From: Erwinia phyllosphaerae
Lineage (GTDB): Bacteria > Pseudomonadota > Gammaproteobacteria > Enterobacterales > Enterobacteriaceae
Reading direction: 5' to 3'
NCBI RefSeq assembly: GCF_019132875.1
Contig: NZ_JAHSPF010000005.1
Coordinates: 1-64,000, forward strand
Length of the DNA stretch: 64,000 bases
Every line of letters begins with the position of its first letter. The stretch's first letter is position 1. Shown piece after piece: positions 9,801 through 21,400 of the stretch. The notes under the pieces were generated by a model, which had not been told where the DNA came from, searched no databases, and saw nothing but the letters and a program-made list of their open reading frames with translations. Both the position numbers and the translations under genes were made by a program.

Positions 9801-10031
9801 TACAGAGTCTCCAGAATCGATCGCTCTTTAGCATGACCAATAAATCCGGTTTGAGCGAATCAGCAGGCAGAAAAAAGCGTATGCGAATGAGGATATCAGG
9901 TCCGTGAACAGTTTGAGCTTCAGGTAAGTGTAATGAGTTATGTTAACGTTAAGAAAGTAAAATGATGCTGGGGTAACGGGTAAACAAACCGCTGATAAAT
10001 GTAAAGACAACTACTCCGGCAGCAAAAGGGC
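9801..10031. other. intergenic region upstream of msrP
   Basis: No gene is supported. The minus-strand open frame at 9828-10010 is low-complexity and hydrophobic, with no visible ribosome binding site. An inverted repeat, ACTCCGGC near 10013-10020 pairing with GCCGGAGT at 10033-10040, joins this gap to the first unit of the tandem repeat. Confidence 0.6.
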
Positions 10032-10032
10032 G

Positions 10033-10272
10033 GCCGGAGTAAAAGAGCTCTGGTTAAGTTTAATCAGCGTGCGCCGGAGTAAAAGAGCTCTGGTTAGTTT
10101 TAACCAGCGTGCGCCGGAGTAAAAGAGCTCTGGTTAGTTTTAATCAGCGTGCGCCGGAGTAAAAGAGGCCTGGTTAGTTTTAACCAGCGTGCGCCGAAGT
10201 AAAAGAGCTCTGGTTAGTTTTAATCAGCGTGCGCCGGAGTAAAAGAGGCCTGGTTAATTTTAACCAGCGTGC
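10033..10272. repeat. six 40-bp tandem repeats spanning the 3' end of acuI
   Basis: Exactly 40-bp periodicity, with the block AAAAGAG starting at 10041, 10081, 10121, 10161, 10201 and 10241. Each unit carries the inverted repeat CTGGTTA-N4-TAACCAG (perfect in units 2 and 4, one mismatch in units 3 and 5). The rightmost unit is the end of the acuI coding region, so the array looks like serial duplication of the gene's own 3' end and hairpin. Unit variants (GAGCTC/GAGGCC, AATCAG/AACCAG) partly alternate, suggesting some duplications of an 80-bp double unit. There are no unique spacers, so it is not CRISPR. Confidence 0.95.
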
Positions 10273-11227
10273 GGCCGGTTATTTCGCTGTTAAGCAATTT
10301 TTCCGCGCTGGCTACCGCTTCCGCCAGCGTGATTTCGTTGGTGGCCTGCTGATAGAAAGCGTCAGGTAGGGTTTTCGTTAGCCTTTTCCAGGCTTCAAGG
10401 CGGCGATTAAGCGGCGTCGTCACTGAATCCACGCCCTGAAGACGAACGTTACGTAAAATAAAAGGCATCACCGTTGTCGGCAAGGCAAAACCTGCCGCAA
10501 GGCCACAGGCTGCGACTACCCCGCCATAATTCATCTGCGCCAGCACGCCCGCCAGCACTTTATCGCCAGCGGTATCGACGGCACCCGCCCAGCGCTGTTT
10601 TTCCAGCGGACGGCTGTCGGCAACAAAAGCGTCACGCGGCAAAATTTCGCTGGCGCCCAGCTGGCGCAGGTAGTCGTGGGTTGATGAACGACCGCTGACC
10701 GCCACAACCTGATAGCCCAGCGAACTAAGCAGTGATACCGCCGTACTGCCAACGCCGCCGCTGGCACCCGTTACCACGACCTCACCGCTTTGTGGTACGA
10801 GACCGCCTTCTTCCAGCGCCATCACGCACAGCATTGCCGTTAATCCGGCCGTGCCGATAATCATCGCTTTGCGTCCATCCAGGCCTTCCGGCATGGGGAT
10901 TAGCCAGTCGCCTTTCACCCGGGCCTGTTCCGCCAGGCCTCCCCAGTGATTTTCACCCACGCCCCAGCCGGTCAAAAGTACCGACTGGCCAGCATGGAAA
11001 CGCGGATCTTCACTGTGGCGAACCGTGCCGGAAAAATCGATGCCGGGCACCATAGGAAACTGACGGATGATTTTGCCTTTACCGGTAATCGCCAGCGCAT
11101 CTTTGTAATTCAGTCCTGACCAGTGAATATCGACCGTCACCTCGCCGGGCGGCAGGGTGTCTACGCTGATATGCTTAACTTCTGCCCGGGTTTTGCCTTC
11201 GGACTGCTCAAGAACAAGTGCCTGCAT
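10220..11227 (-). CDS. acuI: acrylyl-CoA reductase (NADPH), AcuI/YhdH family (335 aa)
   Basis: Zinc-independent medium-chain dehydrogenase/reductase that reduces toxic acryloyl-CoA to propionyl-CoA. The GroES-like N-domain (SGLNYKDALAITG) and the NADPH-binding Rossmann motif VTGASGGVGSTAVSLL are intact. The start MQALVLEQ has a strong AGGAG ribosome binding site; the upstream ATG giving 17 more residues does not. The C-terminus is odd. After the normal end GRTLVKIN it continues QASFTPAHAD, about 10 extra residues encoded by the 40-bp repeat, with the stop in the second copy. It diverges from csrD. Confidence 0.95.
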   Translation of the reverse strand: MQALVLEQSEGKTRAEVKHISVDTLPPGEVTVDIHWSGLNYKDALAITGKGKIIRQFPMVPGIDFSGTVRHSEDPRFHAGQSVLLTGWGVGENHWGGLAEQARVKGDWLIPMPEGLDGRKAMIIGTAGLTAMLCVMALEEGGLVPQSGEVVVTGASGGVGSTAVSLLSSLGYQVVAVSGRSSTHDYLRQLGASEILPRDAFVADSRPLEKQRWAGAVDTAGDKVLAGVLAQMNYGGVVAACGLAAGFALPTTVMPFILRNVRLQGVDSVTTPLNRRLEAWKRLTKTLPDAFYQQATNEITLAEAVASAEKLLNSEITGRTLVKINQASFTPAHAD

Positions 11228-11410
11228 GAGAATCTCCTGAAAATGAATCGCAAAGGTATAATTAAAGCCTGACCTCACTATACTCGCGGCAGAACATAAT
11301 ATTTTTTAAAAATACAGAAAGGCGTGCGAACCCCTTTGCGGAAATAGTCATCGTGAACCCTTGCAGGATGATTCACGGCGTTTCTTTAACGGCAGTCAAA
11401 GAGCACAAGG

Positions 11411-13360
11411 ATGCGATTAACCACTAAACTTTCCGCCCTCATCACTTTTGTCAGCGCGCTGGTCATGCTTGTTATGCTGGTGTGTGGCGTCATGAGTTTC
11501 TATTACCTCAGCGATTTACGTGCCGAACACCGGCTGCAAACCATGGCCGAAGATGTCGACCTCGCGCTTGAGCAGCAAACGCCAGCACAGATTGCTGAAT
11601 GGCTGCCCAGGGTAATGGGGCCGTTACGGGTCATTCGCGTGACGTTTCAGGAAGAGAACCGACCTGCCGCAAGCGTGGCCCGCCAACAGGATGCGCTGCT
11701 GGAAGATGAGCCGAACCGCTACCGCGAAAGTACCATCAGGCTGAAACAGCACCCCGGTTACACTCTGCATATTGTCTGGATAGACATGGCGAAAACCTGG
11801 CTCACCTCTTTCACCGGTGCGTCAATATTAAGCCTGGCACTGCTGCTTGTTGGGCTGCTGACGCTCATCCTTTCTCTGACGCATCGCTGGCTATACCGAC
11901 AGCTTGAAGGCATGGAGCGCCTGGAAATCCGCGCGGAAAGGATCCTTAAAGGTGAAAGGGAGACGGTAAAGCAGGGGGCCGTACAGGAGTGGCCGCCAAA
12001 AGCCAGCAGCGCGCTGGATTTGCTGCTGGGCGATCTGCTGGAAGCGGGCGAGCAGCGCAATCGCGTCGATACGCTAATCCGCGCGTTTGCTGCTCAGGAT
12101 CCCATGACCGGCCTCTACAACCGGCTGTTCTTTGATAACCAGCTGGCGACGCTGCTGGAAAACAATGAAACCACCGGCGCGCACGGCATGGTGATGATGA
12201 TTCGCCTGCCCGATCTGGACACGCTGCGCGATAACTGGGGGCATTCTCAGGTACAGGATTACCTCTTCAGCCTGGTCAACTTACTGTCCACCTTTGTTAT
12301 GCGCTATCCGGGATCGCTGCTTGCCCGCTATTTCCGTAGCGACTTTGCCTTACTCCTTCCTCATCGCAGCCTGAAAGACGCCGACAGTATCGCCTCGCAG
12401 CTTATTAATGCGGTAGACGCTTTGCCGCCGACCCGCATGCTGGATCGCGAAGACATGATCCATATAGGCATCACTCCCTGGCACAGCGGACAGACCACCC
12501 AGCAGGTAATGGAAAGCGTCGAGCTGGCCACGCGGCACGCGGCGCTTTTAGGCGGTAACAACTGGTCGGTTAGCGAAACGCCGCAGCAGGAGTTCAGCCG
12601 CGGCAGCGTCAAATGGCGCACGCTGCTGGAAAATACGCTCCACCGTGGCGGCCCGCGTTTATACCAGAAGCCTGCCGTCACTCAGGAAGGACAAGTCCAT
12701 CACCGTGAAATCATGCCGGGCATTTTTGATGGCGAAACGGAGGTCTCGGTGGCGGAATATTTGCCGCTGGTCCAGCAGCTCGGCATGGCAGAAAGCCACG
12801 ACCGCCTGTTGGTCAGCCGTATCCTGGCCCTGATTAAAGCGTTACCGGAAGAGAGCATGGCTATCCCGCTAACGGTCGATGCGCTGCTACAGCGGCCTTT
12901 TCAGGTTTGGCTACGCGATATGCTACTGCAATGCACTAAATTACAAAGAAATCGTATTTTATTTGAACTTGCGGAAGCAGATGTAGGTCAACACATCAGC
13001 CGCCTGCACAGGGCCTTTCATTTATTGAAGGGATTTGGTTGCCGGATTGTGATCAATCAGGCCGGGCTAACGCTGGTCAGCACGGCTTATATCAGAGTAG
13101 TTGAGCCGGAGCTGATCAAGCTGCATCCGGGGCTGGTACGCAATATCGATCGGCGGAAAGAGAACCAGCTTTTTGTGCAGAGCCTGCTGGAAAGCTGTAA
13201 AGGAAAGCCTACCCGGATTTTTGCTGCCGGGGTTAAAAACCGCAGCGAATGGCAAACCCTGAAAAAACTGGGTATTGCAGGCGGCCAGGGCGATTTTATT
13301 GCTGCATCGCAGTTGTTAACAGGTGATGCAAAAAAATATTCGCAAAGATATCGAGTTTAG
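11411..13360 (+). CDS. csrD: RNase E specificity factor CsrD (649 aa)
   Basis: Membrane protein that targets the regulatory RNAs CsrB/CsrC for RNase E decay, so it tunes carbon storage, motility and biofilm through CsrA. Two membrane helices (about 10-33 and 134-156) flank a periplasmic part, then a HAMP-like/coiled region, a degenerate GGDEF domain (RSDF where GGDEF would be) and a degenerate EAL domain (HREIM). This agrees with known CsrD, which does not make or degrade c-di-GMP. Adjacent to mreB as in E. coli. Confidence 0.95.
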   Translation: MRLTTKLSALITFVSALVMLVMLVCGVMSFYYLSDLRAEHRLQTMAEDVDLALEQQTPAQIAEWLPRVMGPLRVIRVTFQEENRPAASVARQQDALLEDEPNRYRESTIRLKQHPGYTLHIVWIDMAKTWLTSFTGASILSLALLLVGLLTLILSLTHRWLYRQLEGMERLEIRAERILKGERETVKQGAVQEWPPKASSALDLLLGDLLEAGEQRNRVDTLIRAFAAQDPMTGLYNRLFFDNQLATLLENNETTGAHGMVMMIRLPDLDTLRDNWGHSQVQDYLFSLVNLLSTFVMRYPGSLLARYFRSDFALLLPHRSLKDADSIASQLINAVDALPPTRMLDREDMIHIGITPWHSGQTTQQVMESVELATRHAALLGGNNWSVSETPQQEFSRGSVKWRTLLENTLHRGGPRLYQKPAVTQEGQVHHREIMPGIFDGETEVSVAEYLPLVQQLGMAESHDRLLVSRILALIKALPEESMAIPLTVDALLQRPFQVWLRDMLLQCTKLQRNRILFELAEADVGQHISRLHRAFHLLKGFGCRIVINQAGLTLVSTAYIRVVEPELIKLHPGLVRNIDRRKENQLFVQSLLESCKGKPTRIFAAGVKNRSEWQTLKKLGIAGGQGDFIAASQLLTGDAKKYSQRYRV

Positions 13361-14717
<1,357 letters not shown>

Positions 14718-14727
14718 TCAGCCCTGA

Positions 14728-14750
14728 AGGCGTGCGGCTGCCGCGCGCCT
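14728..14750 (+). terminator. mreB-mreC intergenic hairpin (possible attenuator)
   Basis: A GC-rich inverted repeat (GGCGTGCGGC-TGCC-GCGCGCC, one mismatch) is followed by TTGTTAAT rather than a full T-run. It fits partial termination after mreB. Confidence 0.5.
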
Positions 14751-14781
14751 TGTTAATGATGTCGAGGACTACGCCGAGTTT

Positions 14782-15780
14782 ATGAAGCCAATCTTCAGCA
14801 GGGGACCCTCCCTGCAATTACGTCTGTTTCTGGCAGTTGTGGTCGCGGTAGGCGTCATTATCGCCGACAGCCGCATGGGCGCTTTTAGCCAGATCCGCAC
14901 CTATATGGATACGGCGGTCAGCCCATTCTATTTTCTGGCCAACGGGCCACGCCAGATTCTGGACAGCGTTTCTGAAACGCTGGCTTCTCGTCAGCAGCTG
15001 GAGCTGGAAAACAAAGCTCTGCAGCGCGAGCTGATGCTGAAAAACAGCGAATTGCTGATGCTTGGTCAGTTTAAGCAGGAAAACGCGCGCCTGCGCGAGC
15101 TGCTGGGATCGCCGCTGCGCCAGGACGAGCACAAAATGGTCACTCAGGTGATTTCAACCGGCACCGATCCCTATACCGACCAGGTGGTTATCGATAAGGG
15201 CAGCGTAAACGGCGTGTATGAAGGCCAGCCGGTGATCAGCGATAAAGGCGTGGTAGGCCAGGTGGTTGCCGTGGGCAAAATCACCAGCCGCGTGATGCTG
15301 ATCTGCGACTCTTCACACGCGCTGCCTATCCAGGTACTGCGTAATGACATCCGCGTAATTGCGGCGGGTAACGGCTGTACGGAAGATTTGCAGCTTGAGC
15401 ATCTGCCAGGCAACACCGATATTCGTCCGGGGGATGTGCTGGTCACTTCCGGCCTGGGCGGGCGTTTCCCGGAAGGCTATCCGGTCGGCGTGGTTTCTTC
15501 TGTAAAACTCGACACGCAGCGCGCCTACACCGTTATTCAGGCCCATCCAACCGCAGGGCTACAGAGACTGCGCTATCTGCTACTGCTGTGGGGCGCTGAT
15601 CGTAACGGCACCATGCCGATGGCGCCGGATGAAGTTCACCGCGTCGCCAACGAACGCCTGATGCAGATGATGCCGCAGGTATTGCCGGCCGCCAGCGAGC
15701 TAATGGGCCCGCCATCACCGGGCGCGCAGCAAACGCCTGCCGCCAGCCAGGCCGCGCCTGCTCGCGGAGGCCAGCCTTGA
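14782..15780 (+). CDS. mreC: cell shape-determining protein MreC (332 aa)
   Basis: Bitopic membrane protein that links MreB to PBP2/RodA in the periplasm. One N-terminal transmembrane helix (about 12-31), a coiled coil (about 65-110, rich in Leu/Glu/Lys with [21 protein letters not shown]), two beta-barrel domains with the conserved [18 protein letters not shown], and a Pro/Ala/Gln-rich C-terminal tail. mreD starts 4 bases before its stop. Confidence 0.97.
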   Translation: MKPIFSRGPSLQLRLFLAVVVAVGVIIADSRMGAFSQIRTYMDTAVSPFYFLANGPRQILDSVSETLASRQQLELENKALQRELMLKNSELLMLGQFKQENARLRELLGSPLRQDEHKMVTQVISTGTDPYTDQVVIDKGSVNGVYEGQPVISDKGVVGQVVAVGKITSRVMLICDSSHALPIQVLRNDIRVIAAGNGCTEDLQLEHLPGNTDIRPGDVLVTSGLGGRFPEGYPVGVVSSVKLDTQRAYTVIQAHPTAGLQRLRYLLLLWGADRNGTMPMAPDEVHRVANERLMQMMPQVLPAASELMGPPSPGAQQTPAASQAAPARGGQP

Positions 15781-16265
15781 GCAGCTATCGCAGCCACGGA
15801 CGCTGGGTCATCTGGCTCTCGTTTCTGGTCGCGCTGGTGTTGCAAATCATGCCCTGGCCTGAACAACTCTATATGTTCAGGCCGTCCTGGCTACTGTTGA
15901 TTCTGATCTACTGGGTACTTGCGCTACCGCATCGCGTGAATGTCGGTACGGGCTTTGTGATGGGATCTATAATGGATCTGATTTCCGGCTCGACGCTGGG
16001 CGTGCGGGCGCTGGCCTTCAGCATTGTCGCCTATCTGGTCGCGTTTAAGTTTCAGCTTTTCCGCAACCTCGCGCTCTGGCAGCAGGCGCTGATGGTCATG
16101 GTGCTGTCGCTGGCGATGGACGTCATCGTCTTCTGGGCGGAATTTTTAGTCATTAACGTCTCGTTCCGTCCGGAAATTTTCTGGAGCGGCATCATAGACG
16201 GTATTCTGTGGCCCTGGCTGTTCTTACTGATGAGAAAAATACGCCGCCAGTTTGCCGTACAATAA
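15777..16265 (+). CDS. mreD: rod shape-determining protein MreD (162 aa)
   Basis: Integral membrane partner of MreC with about five helices. The family sequence pattern ([41 protein letters not shown]) is clear. Its start overlaps the mreC stop, so the two are coupled; the gene is intact and of normal length. Confidence 0.96.
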   Translation: MSSYRSHGRWVIWLSFLVALVLQIMPWPEQLYMFRPSWLLLILIYWVLALPHRVNVGTGFVMGSIMDLISGSTLGVRALAFSIVAYLVAFKFQLFRNLALWQQALMVMVLSLAMDVIVFWAEFLVINVSFRPEIFWSGIIDGILWPWLFLLMRKIRRQFAVQ

Positions 16266-16273
16266 GGAAGATT

Positions 16274-16867
16274 ATGCTATCCCTTTATCTGGCTTCTGGT
16301 TCTCCCCGCCGTCGCGAATTGCTAACGCAGCTTGGCCTGCGTTTTGAACGCCTGAGTACGCAGGTTGCAGAAGAGAAGCGGCCGGAAGAAGCGGCCGCCG
16401 CCTACGTAATGCGCCTGGCCAATGAGAAAGCGCTGGCTGGCGTGGCGGTCGCCGAACAGGATCTGCCCGTTCTTGGCGCGGATACCATCGTCGTATTAAA
16501 TAACGAAGTACTGGAAAAACCGGCGGATGAAGCGGCGGCAGCGGCCATGCTGGCTAAGCTTTCTGGCCAGACACACGTGGTGATGACGGCTATTGCGCTG
16601 GCAGACCGCCAGCGGCAGCTTGATTGTCTGGTCATAACCGAAGTGACCTTCCGTATTTTGACCGCAGAAGATATCGCCGCTTATATCGCCAGCGGTGAGC
16701 CGATGGACAAAGCCGGTGCCTATGGAATTCAGGGGCTCGGCGGAAATTTTGTCAGAAAAATCAACGGAAGCTATCACGCCGTGGTGGGATTGCCGCTGGT
16801 GGAGACGGCTGAGCTGCTGAGCCATTTTCACGCTCTGCGCGAGATAAGGGAACAAGATGACGGCTGA
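16274..16867 (+). CDS. maf: Maf nucleoside triphosphate pyrophosphatase, YhdE type (197 aa)
   Basis: House-cleaning pyrophosphatase of the Maf/Ham1-like fold. The YhdE clade acts on dTTP and UTP and affects septum formation when overproduced. Signatures are [12 protein letters not shown] at the N-terminus, LGADTIVV with the catalytic aspartate, and [16 protein letters not shown] chose the ATG with GGAAG upstream ([10 protein letters not shown]), not the earlier in-frame ATG that overlaps mreD. It overlaps rng by 11 bases. Confidence 0.95.
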   Translation: MLSLYLASGSPRRRELLTQLGLRFERLSTQVAEEKRPEEAAAAYVMRLANEKALAGVAVAEQDLPVLGADTIVVLNNEVLEKPADEAAAAAMLAKLSGQTHVVMTAIALADRQRQLDCLVITEVTFRILTAEDIAAYIASGEPMDKAGAYGIQGLGGNFVRKINGSYHAVVGLPLVETAELLSHFHALREIREQDDG

Positions 16868-18326
16868 ATTACTGGTAAATATTACCCCTTCAGAAACACG
16901 TGTGGCCTGGATCGACGGCGGCATCCTGCAGGAAATTCATATCGAACGCGAAGCGCGCAGAGGCATTGTCGGCAACATTTATAAAGGCCGCGTTAGCCGC
17001 GTTCTGCCCGGCATGCAGGCCGCTTTTGTCGATATCGGTCTGGAAAAAGCGGCTTTTCTGCACGCTTCTGACATTATGCCGCATACCGAGTGCGTCGCAG
17101 GCGACGAGCGCAAAAACTTCTCCGTACGCGATATCTCCGAGCTGGTGCGCCAGGGGCAAGATTTAATGGTGCAGGTGGTGAAAGATCCGCTGGGCACCAA
17201 GGGCGCGCGGCTGACCACCGATATTACGCTGCCTTCACGCTATCTGGTCTTTATGCCAGGCGCATCGCACGTGGGTGTTTCGCAGCGTATTGAAAGCGAA
17301 GCCGAGCGCGAACGCCTGAAATCGGTGGTATCGGGCTACTGCGATGAGCTGGGCGGCTACATTATTCGTACCGCGGCTGAAGGCGTGGGCGAGCAGGAGC
17401 TGGCTTCCGACGCCGCCTTTCTGAAGCGGCTGTGGACCAAGGTTCTCGAGCGCAAAAAACGTAATAAAACCCGCTGCCGTCTCTATGGCGAAGTGGCGCT
17501 GTCGCAGCGCATCCTGCGCGATTTTGCCGGTGCCGCGCTGGACCGCATCCGCATCGATTCGCGCCTGACGTGGGAACATCTGGTCGAATTCACCAGCGAA
17601 TACATTCCGGAAATGACGGCAAAGCTGGAGCTTTACACCGGCAAGCAGCCTATTTTCGACCTGTTTGATGTGGAAAACGAAATTCAGCGCTCGCTGGATC
17701 GCAAGGTAGAGCTGAAGTCCGGCGGCTACCTGATCATCGATCAAACTGAAGCGATGACCACCATCGACATCAATACCGGTGCCTTTGTTGGCCACCGCAA
17801 CCTTGATGAAACCATTTTTAATACTAATATCGAAGCGACCCAGGCCATTGCCCGCCAGCTGCGACTGCGTAACCTCGGCGGCATTATCATTATCGACTTT
17901 ATTGATATGAATAATGAAGAGCATCGCCGCCGCGTGCTGCACTCGCTGGAGCAGGCGCTCAGTAAAGATCGGGTCAAAACCGGCATCAACGGCTTTTCGC
18001 AGCTGGGCCTGGTAGAAATGACCCGCAAGCGCACGCGGGAAAGTATCGAGCACGTGCTGTGTCAGGATTGCCCGGTATGTAAAGGGCGCGGCACGCTGAA
18101 AACGGTAGAAACCGTCTGCTACGAAATCATGCGCGAAATCGTCCGCGTGCATCACGCCTACGATTCGGACCGTTTTCTGGTCTACGTTTCACCTTCCGTA
18201 GGAGAAGCGTTGAAAACTGACGAATCGCACGCGCTGGCGGAAGTGGAAATATTCGTCGGCAAGCAGGTGAAAGTACAGATTGAACCGCTCTATACTCAGG
18301 AGCAGTTTGACGTCGTCATGATGTAA
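16857..18326 (+). CDS. rng: ribonuclease G (489 aa)
   Basis: Endoribonuclease that matures the 5' end of 16S rRNA and decays some mRNAs. An S1 domain (about 35-125, [28 protein letters not shown]), a 5'-sensor/RNase H-like region and a DNase I-like catalytic part ([21 protein letters not shown] with metal-binding aspartates) are visible. The zinc-link cysteines are in [11 protein letters not shown]. It lacks the long RNase E scaffold domain, as expected for RNase G. Confidence 0.97.
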   Translation: MTAELLVNITPSETRVAWIDGGILQEIHIEREARRGIVGNIYKGRVSRVLPGMQAAFVDIGLEKAAFLHASDIMPHTECVAGDERKNFSVRDISELVRQGQDLMVQVVKDPLGTKGARLTTDITLPSRYLVFMPGASHVGVSQRIESEAERERLKSVVSGYCDELGGYIIRTAAEGVGEQELASDAAFLKRLWTKVLERKKRNKTRCRLYGEVALSQRILRDFAGAALDRIRIDSRLTWEHLVEFTSEYIPEMTAKLELYTGKQPIFDLFDVENEIQRSLDRKVELKSGGYLIIDQTEAMTTIDINTGAFVGHRNLDETIFNTNIEATQAIARQLRLRNLGGIIIIDFIDMNNEEHRRRVLHSLEQALSKDRVKTGINGFSQLGLVEMTRKRTRESIEHVLCQDCPVCKGRGTLKTVETVCYEIMREIVRVHHAYDSDRFLVYVSPSVGEALKTDESHALAEVEIFVGKQVKVQIEPLYTQEQFDVVMM

Positions 18327-18401
18327 ATCAGCCGGGCCGTCCGGCTCGCTGATCAAACCCCAATTTTAGCCTGCGCGCCGCCGAGGGTTAACGTGCTTAT
18401 G

Positions 18402-18417
18402 GTCCGCCACGGCGGAC
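18402..18417 (+). promoter_or_regulatory. perfect hairpin just upstream of the yhdP ribosome binding site
   Basis: A 16-base perfect palindrome GTCCGCC-AC-GGCGGAC ends 3 bases before the AAGGAG ribosome binding site of yhdP. It could be an RNA stem or an operator. Its role is unknown. Confidence 0.45.
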
Positions 18418-18432
18418 GTCAAGGAGAGGTGT

Positions 18433-21400
18433 GTGAGGCAATTGCCGAGGATTCTGCTACTAACCGGCGCAATAATCGTCGTTATTATTGCGCTGCTGGT
18501 CAGCGGCCTGCGTCTGGCAATGCCGCATATGAACAGCTGGCGTGAACCTCTTTTGCAGCGCGTCTCCTCCGCCATCGACATGCCCGTTCAGGCTAACTTT
18601 CTGCAGGGTCGTTGGGAAAACTTTGGGCCGGTGCTGGAGATCAAAGCGGTTCGGGTCGGCCTGAAAGATGGCGGTACGCTCAAGGTAGGACGCGTCACGC
18701 TGGCGCTGGACGTCTGGCAGTCGCTGCTGCATCTGCGGCCACAGTTCCGCGATCTCACTTTCTGGCAGCTTGACCTGGTCACTAACACGCCGTTGACCTC
18801 TGGCGACAGTGGCAAAATGCAGCTTAAGCCGGGTCAGTTCAGCGATCTTTTTCTGCGCCAGTTTGACCATTTCGATCTGCGTGAAAGCCAGATCAGTTTT
18901 CTGACGCTTTCCGGCCAGCGCGCGAAGCTGGCGATCCCGCAATTGACCTGGCTAAATGAAAAAACGCGCCATCGGGCAGAAGGACTGGTCAGCCTCTCCA
19001 GCTTTACCGGGCAGCACGGCGTGGTGCAGGTGCGCCTCGATTTAAGCGATACCAACGGCTACCTTGATACCGGCCGCGCCTGGATGCAGGCCGATGATGT
19101 GGATGTCCGGCCCTGGCTGGGACAGTGGATGCAGGACAACACCAGCCTGCAAAGCGCGCGCTTCTCGCTGGCGGCGTGGATGAGCCTGCAGGACGGCGAA
19201 ATCCACAGCGGCGATATTCTGCTGAAAAAAGGCGGCGCGCAGTGGCACGGCGACAAACAGTCCCATCACTTTACCGTGGATAACGTCACGGCCCATGTCG
19301 ATCGTTTTGAGCAAGGCTGGCGCGTAGAAGTACCTCAGACCAATCTGAGCACCGACGGGCAAGCCTGGCCGCGCGGGCGCGTTTCACTGCTGTGGCTGCC
19401 GGAAAGCACCCTGGGCCCTGGCAGACCAGAAGAGCTACGCGTGCGCGCCACCCATCTGGCGCTGGAACGCTTTGACGCTTTGCTTCCTCTGTTTTCAAAA
19501 GCGACGCCTACGCTGCTGGCGAACTGGCGTGCGCTTCAGCCGCGCGGAGAAATTAAGGCGCTGGCTGCCGATATTCCGCTTCAGCAGCCGGAGCAAACCC
19601 GTTTTCAGGCCAGCTGGCAGGATCTGAGCTGGCAGTACTGGGAACTGCTGCCGGGAATGGAACACCTTAACGGTTCGCTGGCGGGTAGCGTAGCGGACGG
19701 CAAACTGAACTTCAGCCTGAAAAACGCTACGCTGCCTTATGGCACTATGTTTCGTGCGCCGCTGGAAATCAGCCAGGCTACCGGCGCGTTTAGCTGGCAA
19801 ACCGGTAATGATGGCCTGAAGCTGTCAGGCAAAGACCTGGACGTACAGGCGCGATCGCTGTGGGCCAGAGGGGACTTTAGCTATGCTCAGCACAAAGACC
19901 AGGCACCGCGACTGGACATTCTGGCCGGTATCAACCTGACTAATGCGGGCGATGCGTGGCGCTATTTCCCGGAGCCGCTGATGGGCACGAAGCTGGTTGA
20001 CTATCTGGGTGGCGCCATCAAAGGCGGTCACGTTAATAACGCCACGCTGCTGTTTGCGGGCAATCCCGAACTTTTCCCCTTCAAGCATAACGACGGCATG
20101 TTCCAGGTCTGGGTGCCGTTACGCCAGGCGACCTATCAGTTCCAGCCGGGCTGGCCGGATCTGCAAAAGCTGGATATCAATCTGAACTTTTTAAACGATG
20201 GACTGTTTATGAAGGCGCAGCAGACGCTGCTAGGCAAGGTGCAGGGCAGAAATATCGCGGCGGCTATTCCTGATTATATGAAGGAAAGGCTGATTATCGA
20301 CAGCGATATCAGCGGCTCGGGCCTGGAGATAGGGCGCTACTTCAATCAGACACCGCTTAAGTCCTCGCTGGGTGCCGCGCTTGATGAACTCCAGGTGGGC
20401 GGCGATGTAAGCGGTCGCTTACATTTAAATATCCCGCTGGATGGGGAAAAGGTGAAAGCTAGCGGCGACGTCAATCTGCGCGACAATGCCCTGTTCATCA
20501 AGCCGCTCAACAGCACCATTAAACAGCTCAGTGGCCGCTTCACTTACGACAACGGTAATCTGCAAAGCGGCCCCCTGACCGCAAGCTGGTTTGGGCAGCC
20601 CATTAACGTCACCTTTAATACGCAGGAAGGCGAGAAAGACTACCAGATTGGCGTAGATCTGAAAGGCGACTGGCAGCCCGCTAAAACAGAGGGTGTTCCT
20701 TCTGCGCTGAAGGAAAAGCTGGGCGGTTCCGCCAGCTGGCAAAGTGCGGTGCAAATTGCGCTACCGCACGGCGGCGGGGCGAACTATAAGATAGCGCTGA
20801 CGGGCGACTTGAAAAATGTAAGCAGTCACTTACCGTCGCCGCTGGATAAGCCGCAGAATGAAGCGATGCCGGTTAAAGTAGAAGCGCAGGGAAATCTTTC
20901 GGCATTTACGCTGCACGGCGCGGTTGGTGAAAATCATCGCTTTAACAGCCGCTGGCTGCTGGGCAAACAGCTGCGCGTCGATCGTGGCGTCTGGGAAAAC
21001 AACGCGACGCGAACGCCCGACCTGCCGGAAACGTCCGGTATGGTGCTCAACCTGCCGCCGCTGGATGGCGAGGCCTGGCTGGGTCTGCTGGCAGGCGGTT
21101 CGGGCGCTGCTGGCGCCTCAGGCAAAGGGCAGGCTTATCTCCCCGGCAATATCACGTTACGGACGCCCGCTTTAACGCTGGGCGGTCAGCGCTGGCAGGA
21201 TCTGCAGGTCACGCTAAGCCAGACGGTGTCAGGCGAAAACGTCGTGCAGGCTAAAGGGCGTGAAATCAACGGCAAGCTGGTGATGAAGCAGCATTCGCCG
21301 TGGCAGGGCCAGCTTACTTATCTTTATTACAACCCACAGTGGTCAGACGCCGGCGGCGCTTCGCCGTTTGGTGACGATAAAGCGAAGGGCATCGATTTCA

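Noticed and set aside
9828-10010. Minus-strand 60-codon hydrophobic frame upstream of msrP
   Set aside because: AT-rich, no ribosome binding site, low-complexity product, likely chance in the promoter region.
10033-10272. Possible CRISPR array (regular 40-bp periodicity)
   Set aside because: The units follow each other without unique spacers, one unit is coding for the acuI end, and no cas genes are present.
11228-11278. Upstream ATG of acuI giving 17 extra residues
   Set aside because: The AGGAG ribosome binding site and family alignment support the internal ATG.
11411-13360. Active diguanylate cyclase/phosphodiesterase
   Set aside because: Both GGDEF and EAL catalytic motifs are degenerate in the manner known for CsrD.
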